64,000 nt of DNA. Source: Flavobacterium tegetincola DSM 22377. GTDB taxonomy: Bacteria; Bacteroidota; Bacteroidia; Flavobacteriales; Flavobacteriaceae. A model generated the notes under the pieces. That model had not been told where the DNA came from. It searched no databases and worked only from the letters and a program-made list of their open reading frames with translations. Shown one piece after another: positions 35,762-43,861 of this stretch. The position numbers were made by a program, and so were the translations under genes. Numbering within the stretch: the first letter of the stretch is position 1; each line of letters opens with the position of its first letter. Where the stretch lies: contig NZ_AUDN01000008.1 of assembly GCF_000425485.1 (NCBI RefSeq), forward strand, positions 124,001 through 188,000, given 5' to 3'.

Positions 35762-36409
35762 TTATCCTTTGTTACTCATTGCAGAAAGCATTCCACCATA
35801 AACGTTGTTCAATGAAGCAATATTTGCTGTCATAGACTGCATTTGGTCTTTTAATTTAGATGCGTTATCAGCGATTTCTTTGTTAGCCTCAGCATTTCTA
35901 GAAGCACTTTCCAATTGTACTTTGTACAAACTGTTTAATGATTCCATTTGCGCAGCAGCCATAGACAATTCTTCACTGTATTTTTTAGTTGCAGCAATTC
36001 CGTCAGCAGCTGGAGAAATACCTTTAGCAGCAGATTCGAAATTCTTGATGCTGTTTCCTAAACTTGCCATCATTTGACCGTCAATTTTTGCTTCTTTTAA
36101 TAAGTTATCCAATTTTTGAGATAATAAACCTTGTGCTTCAGTAGGATTTTCTTTTTTCAATTCTACTTTTTTAGCTTGACCACCTGCTAATTCTGGGTAA
36201 ACCAATGTCCAATCCAGTTCGTTGTCTACTGGTTCAAAAGCCGAAAGTGCAAAAATCAATGCCTCCACGACAAGACCAATTGTAAGCATTAAATTACCTG
36301 TAAGAAATCCAAATTCGATGTGAGTAATTTTAAATAATGCTCCAAGGATAACAACCGCAGCTCCCATACCGTAAGCGAAATTCATTGTTTTTTTGCTTAA
36401 TAATGCCAT
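35762..36409 (-). CDS. gldL: gliding motility / type IX secretion motor protein GldL
   Basis: A 215-residue inner-membrane protein with two N-terminal helices (NFAYGMGAAVVILGALFKI and LMLTIGLVVEALIFALSAFE), followed by a cytoplasmic helical tail (MAALLSKKTM-type start, coiled coil near 95-200). The conserved glutamates in the second helix (EALIF and AFEP) are likely proton-path residues. GldL and GldM form the rotary motor of type IX secretion. It is 51 bases from gldM and 68 from gldK. Confidence 0.96.
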   Translation of the reverse strand: MALLSKKTMNFAYGMGAAVVILGALFKITHIEFGFLTGNLMLTIGLVVEALIFALSAFEPVDNELDWTLVYPELAGGQAKKVELKKENPTEAQGLLSQKLDNLLKEAKIDGQMMASLGNSIKNFESAAKGISPAADGIAATKKYSEELSMAAAQMESLNSLYKVQLESASRNAEANKEIADNASKLKDQMQSMTANIASLNNVYGGMLSAMSNKG

Positions 36410-36477
36410 AATAATAATTTGTTTTAGTTAATTTAGTTAGTTATAAAGTTTGGTTAAATACAATTTGATTTGAGGGA

Positions 36478-37860
36478 TTATTTATTCACCCCTGTGGTTT
36501 CAGTTCCCATATAATCTTGAACAGTACGGAATCCGATGTAACTTCTCGCTGTATCAGCATATTCGAAATCACGTGTGCTTACTTGTAACATATAAGCTAC
36601 ATCTTTCCAAGAACCACCACGTAATACTTTTCTGAAGTTTTTACTGTCTGGCACATTTGGATTCATTGTAGAAACAAATTCGTAAGCTCCTGCATCATAA
36701 GAAGAATCCGTCCATTCTGAAACGTTTCCTGCCATGTTATAAAGGTTATATCCATTTGGATCGTATGACTTGGCTTCAACAGTGTACAAAGCACCATCAG
36801 CAGCATAGTCACCACGATTTGGTTTAAAGTTAGCTAAGAAACATGCTCTATCGTTTTTAGTGTAAGGACCACCCCATGGGTAAGTACCTGATTGCAAACC
36901 ACCTCTAGCAGCGTATTCCCATTCTGCTTCCATCGGCAAACGGAAAGAGTTAATTAAATTACGACCTTTCTTACCTTTAGATTTAATGTGTGAGTTTTTA
37001 TACAAAGTTCTCCATGCACAGAACGCTTTTGCTTGCTTCCAGTTTACACCCACTACAGGATAATCGCTGTATGCTTGGTGCCAGAAATAATCATTGTGCA
37101 TTGGCTCATTATAAGAGTAAGCAAAATCTTTAATCCAAGATGTAGTATCTGGATAAATTTCTACTGGTTCAGATTTTTTAATAAAACCTTTTCTTCCTTT
37201 TTTCTTAACGGCGTCATTTAAATTAACTTCCGTGTAACGAAATTGCAATTTACTAACGTCGATTGTGCGCAATCCATTGTAAGATTCCTCTAAAGGTAAG
37301 TACATCGAGTCCATTACTTCAGAATAATACTCATCTGGATACTTTGCCGTATCGGTAATCAACTTCACTTTCTTATTTACTTTACGTCCTGCATACATAT
37401 CGTCTTCTGTACCGATACTGTAATAGTTTTCGTACATGTATTTATCATAAGGAGTCATGGTCTCTGGATTTGCATCAGCAAACGCAAAATCTCCAATGGA
37501 GGTACCTTTATTTCCACCAGTACTTGTCTGACCTTGATCTTCAGCCATAATAGCCAATCGAACACGGATTGTAGAATCTTTTACCCATTCTACAAACTGA
37601 CGGTACTCACTGTTTGTGATTTCAGTTTCATCCATATAGAATGAACGAACTGTAACTGTTTTAGTTGGAGCATCACCAATATTAGCCAAATCATCATCTG
37701 ATTTACCCATAATGTAGGAACCTCCAGGAACTAAAGACATTCCATAAGGTTTTTCAGGATGCCATTTTTTTCCTTGAACTCCGACTAACTCCCCTTTGTC
37801 TCCTGAACCACAGCTGAACAAAAATGAGGATAATGCTGCAAATGCAATGAACTTCTTCAT
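36478..37860 (-). CDS. gldK: gliding motility / type IX secretion lipoprotein GldK
   Basis: A 460-residue lipoprotein: the lipobox is LFSC with Cys17. The body has the formylglycine-generating-enzyme (SUMF1) fold: MGKSDDDLANIGDAPTKTV near residue 52, FYMDETEITNSEYRQFVEW, RLPMEAEWEYAARGGLQSGT and MAGNVSEWTDSSYD, ending LRGGSWKDVAYMLQVSTRDF. GldK forms the outer-membrane ring of type IX secretion with GldN. It is not thought to have catalytic activity; the copper ligands of true formylglycine enzymes were not looked for residue by residue. It is the first gene of the gld operon. Confidence 0.96.
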   Translation of the reverse strand: MKKFIAFAALSSFLFSCGSGDKGELVGVQGKKWHPEKPYGMSLVPGGSYIMGKSDDDLANIGDAPTKTVTVRSFYMDETEITNSEYRQFVEWVKDSTIRVRLAIMAEDQGQTSTGGNKGTSIGDFAFADANPETMTPYDKYMYENYYSIGTEDDMYAGRKVNKKVKLITDTAKYPDEYYSEVMDSMYLPLEESYNGLRTIDVSKLQFRYTEVNLNDAVKKKGRKGFIKKSEPVEIYPDTTSWIKDFAYSYNEPMHNDYFWHQAYSDYPVVGVNWKQAKAFCAWRTLYKNSHIKSKGKKGRNLINSFRLPMEAEWEYAARGGLQSGTYPWGGPYTKNDRACFLANFKPNRGDYAADGALYTVEAKSYDPNGYNLYNMAGNVSEWTDSSYDAGAYEFVSTMNPNVPDSKNFRKVLRGGSWKDVAYMLQVSTRDFEYADTARSYIGFRTVQDYMGTETTGVNK

Positions 37861-37899
37861 ATAAATTTGGGTTATAAAATATTCTTAATTTTAAGGTCG

Positions 37900-37930
37900 T
37901 AAACCTATTTATTTTTTTTTATATAAACAA
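37900..37930 (-). promoter_or_regulatory. candidate promoter for the gldKLMN operon
   Basis: On the minus strand TTG (37930-37928) is followed after 20 bases by TAGGTTTA (37907-37900), one base off TAnnTTTG. It lies in the 144-base gap between the arginase-like gene and gldK, which is otherwise A/T-rich. Confidence 0.45.
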
Positions 37931-38004
37931 TTTTTTTTAAAACAATTACTTAAAATTATGTGAAATGTTTCTTGCAAAAAATTTATATCTACGTTAACTT
38001 GCTG

Positions 38005-39156
38005 TTAAATAATGCTTTTTCGTTGCGTCTTCCACCAGCGCTCAGGGATTTCCTGTTCAATTGCACCTAAATAATCTTCATACGAACACGGTAATAACGT
38101 TTTTTTCACTGTTTTAGTATGAGAATGAATCATTTGCGAGACTTCAATCCACCATCGGTCTGTGATATCACTCTTGTAAAACACCAATTCTTCTTGTTCG
38201 AGTGGCACAATATATTTAAAATAATTATCTTTTGCACTAAAAGGATACTCATTTGACCGATATTGATAGCCTTCCAAAAAGTACCAAATGATTTGTGCAA
38301 TTAAAGCCGCTTCTGGTTTTGAATTATTATGATTAAATATCCCAAATAATGTGACTTTATCACTAATTCCCGCATATCGTGCTAAAGAACATATTTCTTT
38401 ACCGTTAAAACCATTCGGGGTAAAAGTAACAAAATTACCTGAACTTGACGATTGGATTGATGTTAAATCTACACTTACTATATCAGCATCTCTAAATATG
38501 GGTTCAGAAACACTAATATTATTGCAGATCTCGCCCAAACGGTAGCTTTCAAAGAATAATTTGTCCATCAAATCAATTTCTTCTTGCGCATTTAAGTAGG
38601 TTTGATACCCCACAACACTATAATTAAACAGGTTATTGGGCTCTTCAATGATCATGCGTGTTAAGTATGACGAGGACATGTCTGCGGCGTTTTCCTTTCC
38701 TAAATCAAATTTACTATCAATAGAAACTAAATTTACCATTTGCTCCAATACATCATAAGCGCGGTACATGGCGTACGTTAGATCCTGACTACCGCCAATG
38801 ATAATTGGAATAATATTTTTCTTAATAAGGGATGAAACCACGGATTTTACCGCAAAATAGGTATCGCTTAATTCCTCACCTGCACGAATATCGCCTAAAT
38901 CTGCAAAACTTGTATGCCAATTTCCAGGATATAAGCCGTAAAATTCTTTGCGGATTTCTGTTAAATCAAGTTCACCCACTTGTATTGCTCCACCTCTATT
39001 TTCCAAAACGCCAATAATCGCAATTTGAACTTTATCTAAATCTGGAAAATCAGTTTCTGAATGCAGAACCACTTTGCTTCCCAGATTTTGAGAAGAAAGC
39101 GATTGAACATAGTGGATCATTTCTTTATTCAGTGGATGTAAAAAATCAAATTCCAT
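38005..39156 (-). CDS. arginase/formimidoylglutamase-like protein with degenerate metal site
   Basis: A 383-residue protein of the ureohydrolase fold (IIPIIIGGSQDLTYAMYRAY near residue 117, LVSIDSKFDLG near 143, VSVDLTSIQSS near 228). In active family members these read GGxHD, DAHxD and DxDxxDP. Here His is replaced by Gln124, His by Lys149, and the first and last Asp of the third motif by Ser228 and Ser233, with Asp147, Asp151 and Asp230 kept. About half of the manganese ligands are gone, so catalysis is unlikely, even though annotation pipelines often call such proteins formimidoylglutamase. Three bases separate it from topA upstream and 144 from gldK downstream; the linkage is, from memory, conserved in Flavobacterium. 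Confidence 0.85.
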   Translation of the reverse strand: MEFDFLHPLNKEMIHYVQSLSSQNLGSKVVLHSETDFPDLDKVQIAIIGVLENRGGAIQVGELDLTEIRKEFYGLYPGNWHTSFADLGDIRAGEELSDTYFAVKSVVSSLIKKNIIPIIIGGSQDLTYAMYRAYDVLEQMVNLVSIDSKFDLGKENAADMSSSYLTRMIIEEPNNLFNYSVVGYQTYLNAQEEIDLMDKLFFESYRLGEICNNISVSEPIFRDADIVSVDLTSIQSSSSGNFVTFTPNGFNGKEICSLARYAGISDKVTLFGIFNHNNSKPEAALIAQIIWYFLEGYQYRSNEYPFSAKDNYFKYIVPLEQEELVFYKSDITDRWWIEVSQMIHSHTKTVKKTLLPCSYEDYLGAIEQEIPERWWKTQRKSII

Positions 39157-39159
39157 TTA

Positions 39160-41700
39160 TTATTTCTTTTTTACTGGTGCTTTTTTTGCTGTTGTTGTTG
39201 TTTTCTTTGTTGCAGTTGCTTTCTTCGCAGGTGCTTTTTTCGCAGCTGTTTTCTTAGCAGGCGTCTTTTTAGCAATCATCTCTGTTACTTCCGCAAATGT
39301 CAATGCAGCCGCGTCTACTTCTTTAGGCAACTCAATTTTAATTTTACCTTTTGTAATTACTGAGCGACCCCAACGCGCTTTTTCCACCTTAATTCCTTCG
39401 TCAGGCCAATGATGGAGTACTTTATCAATTTCCTTCTGAATTTTATCTTCAATCAACTCAACAATATCTGCTTGTGAAAGGTTATCAAAATTGTATTTCT
39501 TGTTCACATTGATGAACATACCGCTCCACTTCAAGAATGGACCAAAACGCCCCACTCCTTTTTGGACCGGTTCTTCTTTGTAAGTTGCAATGGGTGCGTC
39601 CGCTTTTTCCTTCTCATCAATCAGTTCTTCTGCACGAACTAAAGTCACATCCATTGGATCTTCTCCTTTAGGCAATGAAATAAACATCGTTCCGAAACGA
39701 ACGTAAGGTCCAAAACGACCGTTATTTACTTCTACTTCTTCTCCTTTATATACGCCAAGATTTTTTGGCAATAAAAACAATTTTAACGCATCTTCTAAAG
39801 TGATTGTACCAATATTTTGCTCATTCAATAAACTTGCAAATATTTTTTCTTCATCTTCAGCATTACCTATTTGAGCCATCGGGCCAAATTTACCTAAACG
39901 AACACTCACCGGCTTCCCTGATTTTGGGTCGGTTCCTAAAATACGTTCTCCTGATTCCCGTTCAGCGTTTGCTTCAACATCTTTTACATTAGGATGAAAC
40001 TGGTCGTAAAACTCTTGCATCATTTTATGCCAATCGACGTTTCCTTCTGCAATTTCATCAAAATCTTGCTCTACTTTCGCTGTAAAATTGTAATCTAAAA
40101 TGCGTTCAAAGTTTTTAACTAAGAAATCAGTCACGATTGTACCAATATCCGTAGGTACTAATTTCCCTTTATCAGAACCTGTATTTTCTGTTAACAACTT
40201 CTCTCCTACTTTTCCAGCAGCCAAAGTAAGTTGTGTGTAATTTCGTTCTTGACCTTCTAATGTTCCTTTTTCAACATAATTTCTGTTGATGATAGTTGAA
40301 ATAGTTGGGGCATAAGTAGAAGGACGACCAATACCTAATTCTTCCAATTTCTTCACTAGAGAAGCTTCCGTATATCGAGCAGGAGCTCTTGTATAACGTT
40401 CGGTTGCTGTAATATAATTATTTTGTAGTTTTTCACTTACTTTTAAAGCAGGCAATAACCCTTCTTGTTCTTCATCATCCTCGTCATTTCCTTCCAAATA
40501 TACTTTTAAGAATCCTTCAAAAAGCAATACTTCTCCAGTTGCCGCGAAAATTTCGTCGTGATTATTGGCTTGAATTTTTACGTTTGTACGTTCCAATTTA
40601 GCATCACTCATTTGCGAAGCCAATGTTCTTTTCCAAATCAAATCGTACAGTCTTGCTTGATCACGGTCAATATTTACCGTATGTTGCGACATATCGGTTG
40701 GACGAATCGCTTCGTGGGCTTCTTGAGCTCCTTTACTTTTATTGGTAAATGTTCTCGGATGAGAAAATTCCTTTCCATAAGAACGAATAATCTCCGCTTC
40801 AGCCGCATTCATTGCATCTTTTGAAAGATTCACACTGTCCGTTCTCATATAGGTAATAAGTCCCGCTTCGTATAATCTTTGTGCCAATTGCATCGTGATT
40901 CCAACAGGCAAATACAATTTACGAGCTGCTTCTTGTTGCAAAGTCGAAGTCGTAAAAGGTGCTGTTGGCGATTTTTTGGTAGGTTTTGTTTCTAAATCCG
41001 CTACCTTATATATAGAGCTACTATTTTTATTTAAAAAGTCTTCTGCTTCTTTTTTCGTGGAAAAATTCTTAGGTAATTTTGCTTTGAATGTTTTTCCAGA
41101 CTCGTTTGCAAATTCAGCTACAATTGAATACGATGCTATTGCATTAAAGTTTTGAATTTCTCGTTCACGTTCTACAATCAAACGCACTGAAACCGACTGA
41201 ACACGTCCGGCAGATAATCCGCCTTTAATTTTTCGCCATAAAACAGGCGACAATTCATAACCCACTAAACGGTCTAAAACGCGTCGCGCTTGTTGCGCAT
41301 TTACCAAATTATAATCAATCTCTCTTGGATTATCAATTGCTTTTAAAATTGCTGTCTTTGTAATTTCGTGAAAAACAATTCGCTTGGTTTTACTTTTATC
41401 CAATTTCAATTCTTCGGCTAAATGCCAAGAAATCGCTTCACCCTCGCGATCCTCATCGGAAGCCAACCAAACCATATCGGCTTTCTTGGCAAGTCCTTTA
41501 AGTTTGGTCACCAAGGCTTTTTTATCAGGAGAAACTTCGTATTTTGGTTTAAATTTATTTTCAACATCAACCCCAATTTCTTTGGAAGGTAAATCTGCAA
41601 TATGTCCATAACTGGACTCTACTTGATAATCACTTCCTAAAAATTTCTCTATCGTTTTTGCTTTCGCAGGTGACTCCACTATCACTAAATTCTTTGCCAT
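39160..41700 (-). CDS. topA: DNA topoisomerase I
   Basis: An 846-residue type IA topoisomerase. The TOPRIM domain opens NLVIVESPAKAKTIEKFLG and has WLASDEDREGEAISWHL (residues 78-94); the catalytic tyrosine is Tyr284 in LITYMRTDS. The C-terminal half holds several topo-C repeats (GKFGPMAQIG, GRFGPYVRFG, GRFGPFLKW) with no zinc-finger cysteines, and a lysine/alanine tail (about residues 810-846) resembling histone H1 tails, which may aid DNA binding. It relaxes negative supercoils. It is the first gene of a minus-strand run that continues to the gld operon. Confidence 0.98.
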   Translation of the reverse strand: MAKNLVIVESPAKAKTIEKFLGSDYQVESSYGHIADLPSKEIGVDVENKFKPKYEVSPDKKALVTKLKGLAKKADMVWLASDEDREGEAISWHLAEELKLDKSKTKRIVFHEITKTAILKAIDNPREIDYNLVNAQQARRVLDRLVGYELSPVLWRKIKGGLSAGRVQSVSVRLIVEREREIQNFNAIASYSIVAEFANESGKTFKAKLPKNFSTKKEAEDFLNKNSSSIYKVADLETKPTKKSPTAPFTTSTLQQEAARKLYLPVGITMQLAQRLYEAGLITYMRTDSVNLSKDAMNAAEAEIIRSYGKEFSHPRTFTNKSKGAQEAHEAIRPTDMSQHTVNIDRDQARLYDLIWKRTLASQMSDAKLERTNVKIQANNHDEIFAATGEVLLFEGFLKVYLEGNDEDDEEQEGLLPALKVSEKLQNNYITATERYTRAPARYTEASLVKKLEELGIGRPSTYAPTISTIINRNYVEKGTLEGQERNYTQLTLAAGKVGEKLLTENTGSDKGKLVPTDIGTIVTDFLVKNFERILDYNFTAKVEQDFDEIAEGNVDWHKMMQEFYDQFHPNVKDVEANAERESGERILGTDPKSGKPVSVRLGKFGPMAQIGNAEDEEKIFASLLNEQNIGTITLEDALKLFLLPKNLGVYKGEEVEVNNGRFGPYVRFGTMFISLPKGEDPMDVTLVRAEELIDEKEKADAPIATYKEEPVQKGVGRFGPFLKWSGMFINVNKKYNFDNLSQADIVELIEDKIQKEIDKVLHHWPDEGIKVEKARWGRSVITKGKIKIELPKEVDAAALTFAEVTEMIAKKTPAKKTAAKKAPAKKATATKKTTTTAKKAPVKKK

Positions 41701-41719
41701 ATCGCTTTTATATCTGAGG

Positions 41720-41727
41720 CAAAAGTA
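41720..41727 (-). promoter_or_regulatory. candidate -7 element for topA
   Basis: On the minus strand this reads TACTTTTG (TAnnTTTG), about 20 bases before the topA ATG. No clear -33 box. Confidence 0.45.
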
Positions 41728-41831
41728 ATTGTTTTTTTTAAAAATTCGATTTATTGTGTGTTTTTGTGGTCAAATGGCTGATATTGATTACCAATTAATA
41801 ACCATTATTTTGTTAAACTCAATCTGCCAAG

Positions 41832-41863
41832 TTGTCACAACCTATTAAAAAAAGCTATATTTG
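41832..41863 (+). promoter_or_regulatory. candidate promoter of miaB
   Basis: TTG at 41832-41834 and TATATTTG at 41856-41863, spaced 21 bases. The predicted -7 box contains a TTG codon that could be mistaken for the miaB start; the ATG at 41894 lies about 30 bases downstream of the box, leaving a normal leader. Confidence 0.55.
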
Positions 41864-41893
41864 CAAACGGAAAAATTCCTACTTTATACGACC

Positions 41894-43342
41894 ATGGAAA
41901 AGACTATTGAAGAAAGCAAACAAGGCGAAAGCTTGGTTTTAGAAAATAAAGCACAAAATTCAAAGAAATTATTTATTGAAAGTTATGGTTGCGCCATGAA
42001 TTTCTCAGATAGCGAAGTCGTGGCTTCCATTTTATCTGATAATAATTACAACACCACTACTATACTAGAAGAAGCGGATTTAGTGCTAATAAATACGTGT
42101 TCCATCCGTGACAAGGCGGAACAAACCATTCGAAAACGTTTAGAAAAATACAATGCGGTTAAGCGTGATTTGAATCCAAAGATGAAAGTCGGCGTTTTAG
42201 GTTGCATGGCAGAACGTTTGAAAACACAATTTTTAGAAGAAGAAAAAATCGTAGATCTTGTTGTAGGTCCCGATGCTTATAAAGATTTACCTAATTTACT
42301 TGCAGAAGTAGAATCCGGTCATGATGCAATCAACGTAATTTTATCGAAAGACGAAACTTATGGCGATATTTCTCCTGTCCGTTTGAACTCAAATGGAATT
42401 TCGGCTTTTGTTTCCATTACTCGTGGATGTGATAATATGTGTACATTTTGCGTAGTTCCGTTCACACGTGGCCGTGAAAGAAGTCGCGAACCGGAAAGTA
42501 TTATTACTGAAATTCAAAAACTTTGGGACACAGGTTATAAAGAAATTACACTTTTAGGTCAAAATGTAGACAGCTATTTATGGTATGGTGGCGGATTGAA
42601 AAAAGACTTTGACAATGCTTCTGATTTTGCGAAAGCGACTTCCGTAGATTTTGCCCAGCTTTTAGAAACAGTTGCCGTAACATTTCCTAAAATGCGTATT
42701 CGATTTTCAACGTCGAATCCGCAAGATATGCACGAACCGGTTTTGCACATTATTGCAAAATATGATAATATTTGTAAACACATTCATTTGCCTGTTCAAT
42801 CGGGAAGCGATAGAATTCTGAAAGCAATGAATCGCTTGCACACCAGAGAAGAGTATTTTACCTTAATTGATAAAATCCGTTCTATTATTCCAAATTGTGC
42901 CGTAACGCAAGATATGATTGCTGGATTTCCAACAGAAACGGAACAAGACCACAAAGATACGATGAGTTTGATGTCTCACGTAAAATATAGTTTTGGTTAC
43001 ATGTATGCTTATTCTGAACGACCAGGAACAATGGCGGGAAGAAAAATGGAAGACGATGTTCCAGAACTGACAAAATCACGTCGTTTGCAAGAAATTGTAG
43101 ATTTGCAACGCGAACACAGTGCTTTTAGAACACAAGAATTTCTAAACCAAACGGTAGAAGTTTTAATTGAAAAAGAATCCAAACGTTCTACGAATGAATG
43201 GGCTGGTAGAACTTCACAAAGTATTATGGTTGTTTTTCCAAAGGAACATTACAAAGTAGGAGAATTTGTAAATATTAAAATCACTGATTGCACCAGCGGA
43301 ACTTTAAAAGGAATTGCACAAGGCTACTCGGAAATGAATTAA
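41894..43342 (+). CDS. miaB: tRNA-2-methylthio-N6-dimethylallyladenosine synthase MiaB
   Basis: A 482-residue radical-SAM methylthiotransferase that adds the methylthio group to i6A37 in tRNA. The N-terminal UPF0004 domain has cluster cysteines Cys33, Cys69 and Cys104 (SYGCAMN, NTCSIR, LGCMAE). The radical-SAM motif is Cys179-x3-Cys183-x2-Cys186 in RGCDNMCTFC. A C-terminal TRAM domain ends the protein. The ATG at 41894 is chosen because an upstream TTG lies inside the promoter. From memory, the next gene in relatives is the sigma-54 type activator; here a GxxExxY gene lies between them. Confidence 0.98.
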   Translation: MEKTIEESKQGESLVLENKAQNSKKLFIESYGCAMNFSDSEVVASILSDNNYNTTTILEEADLVLINTCSIRDKAEQTIRKRLEKYNAVKRDLNPKMKVGVLGCMAERLKTQFLEEEKIVDLVVGPDAYKDLPNLLAEVESGHDAINVILSKDETYGDISPVRLNSNGISAFVSITRGCDNMCTFCVVPFTRGRERSREPESIITEIQKLWDTGYKEITLLGQNVDSYLWYGGGLKKDFDNASDFAKATSVDFAQLLETVAVTFPKMRIRFSTSNPQDMHEPVLHIIAKYDNICKHIHLPVQSGSDRILKAMNRLHTREEYFTLIDKIRSIIPNCAVTQDMIAGFPTETEQDHKDTMSLMSHVKYSFGYMYAYSERPGTMAGRKMEDDVPELTKSRRLQEIVDLQREHSAFRTQEFLNQTVEVLIEKESKRSTNEWAGRTSQSIMVVFPKEHYKVGEFVNIKITDCTSGTLKGIAQGYSEMN

Positions 43343-43349
43343 AAAGATA

Positions 43350-43365
43350 TGCCACAGATTTAAAA
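43350..43365. repeat. left arm of an inverted repeat around the GxxExxY gene
   Basis: TGCCACAGATTTAAAA, 7 bases after the miaB stop. It is the inverse of the right arm at 43834-43849, with one extra T. It is followed by two copies of a TTAAAAGAT-like unit. Confidence 0.75.
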
Positions 43366-43425
43366 GATTTAAAAGATTTTTATGAAATTAAAACTAGTGA
43401 AAGTTATTTAAAAAGAAAATAATTT

Positions 43426-43800
43426 ATGGAGAATCACTACAAAGAAGAAGAGACTTATAAGATTATAGGACTTTGTATGGAAGTGCATAGAAATTTAGGC
43501 CCTGGACTATTAGAAATAATTTATAAGGATGCTTTAGAAATAGAATTCAAAGAAAATAATATCCCTTTTGTAAGAGAGAAAGAATTCATTGTAGAATATA
43601 AAGGAATAATTTTACCCCATAGATTTAATGCAGATTTTGTAGTAAATGAAGATATAATATTAGAAGTTAAAGCCATAAAAGAATTTTCAAATGAACATGT
43701 TGCTCAAATTTTAAATTATATAAAATTATCTAATTCAGGAATTGGCTTGTTAGTAAATTTCCAAACCAAATCTTTACAATATAAAAGATATGTGATTTAG
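43426..43800 (+). CDS. GxxExxY protein (PDDEXK_3 nuclease-like)
   Basis: A 124-residue protein with the family's namesake motif Gly27-Leu-Leu-Glu30-Ile-Ile-Tyr33 and the likely nuclease core Asp70-x9-Glu80-x-Lys82 (RFNADFVV ... ILEVKAIKE), matching PD-(D/E)xK. Opening residues EEETYKIIGLCMEVHRNLGP are typical. The role of the family is unknown; copies are scattered through Bacteroidetes, Planctomycetes and others between unrelated genes. It lies between miaB and the sigma-54 type activator, inside an inverted repeat. Confidence 0.9.
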   Translation: MENHYKEEETYKIIGLCMEVHRNLGPGLLEIIYKDALEIEFKENNIPFVREKEFIVEYKGIILPHRFNADFVVNEDIILEVKAIKEFSNEHVAQILNYIKLSNSGIGLLVNFQTKSLQYKRYVI

Positions 43801-43833
43801 CTACCAGGATTTAAAAATAAATCTGTGCTTATC

Positions 43834-43849
43834 ATTTTAATCTGTGGCA
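43834..43849. repeat. right arm of the inverted repeat around the GxxExxY gene
   Basis: ATTTTAATCTGTGGCA is the reverse complement of the left arm except for one base. A GTG inside it opens a slightly longer frame of the next gene and should not be used as its start. Confidence 0.75.
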
Positions 43850-43861
43850 AAACAAAAAAAC

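Noticed and set aside
38005-39156. Functional formimidoylglutamase completing the histidine pathway with hutU
   Set aside because: Half of the metal ligands are missing, and the gene is 34 kb from hutU and joined to topA and gldK.
41861-41893. TTG start giving an 11-residue longer MiaB
   Set aside because: The TTG is the end of the TATATTTG promoter box, so it would not be in the mRNA.
43844-43861. GTG start for the sigma-54 type activator
   Set aside because: It lies in the right arm of the inverted repeat; ATG 43862 is the natural start.
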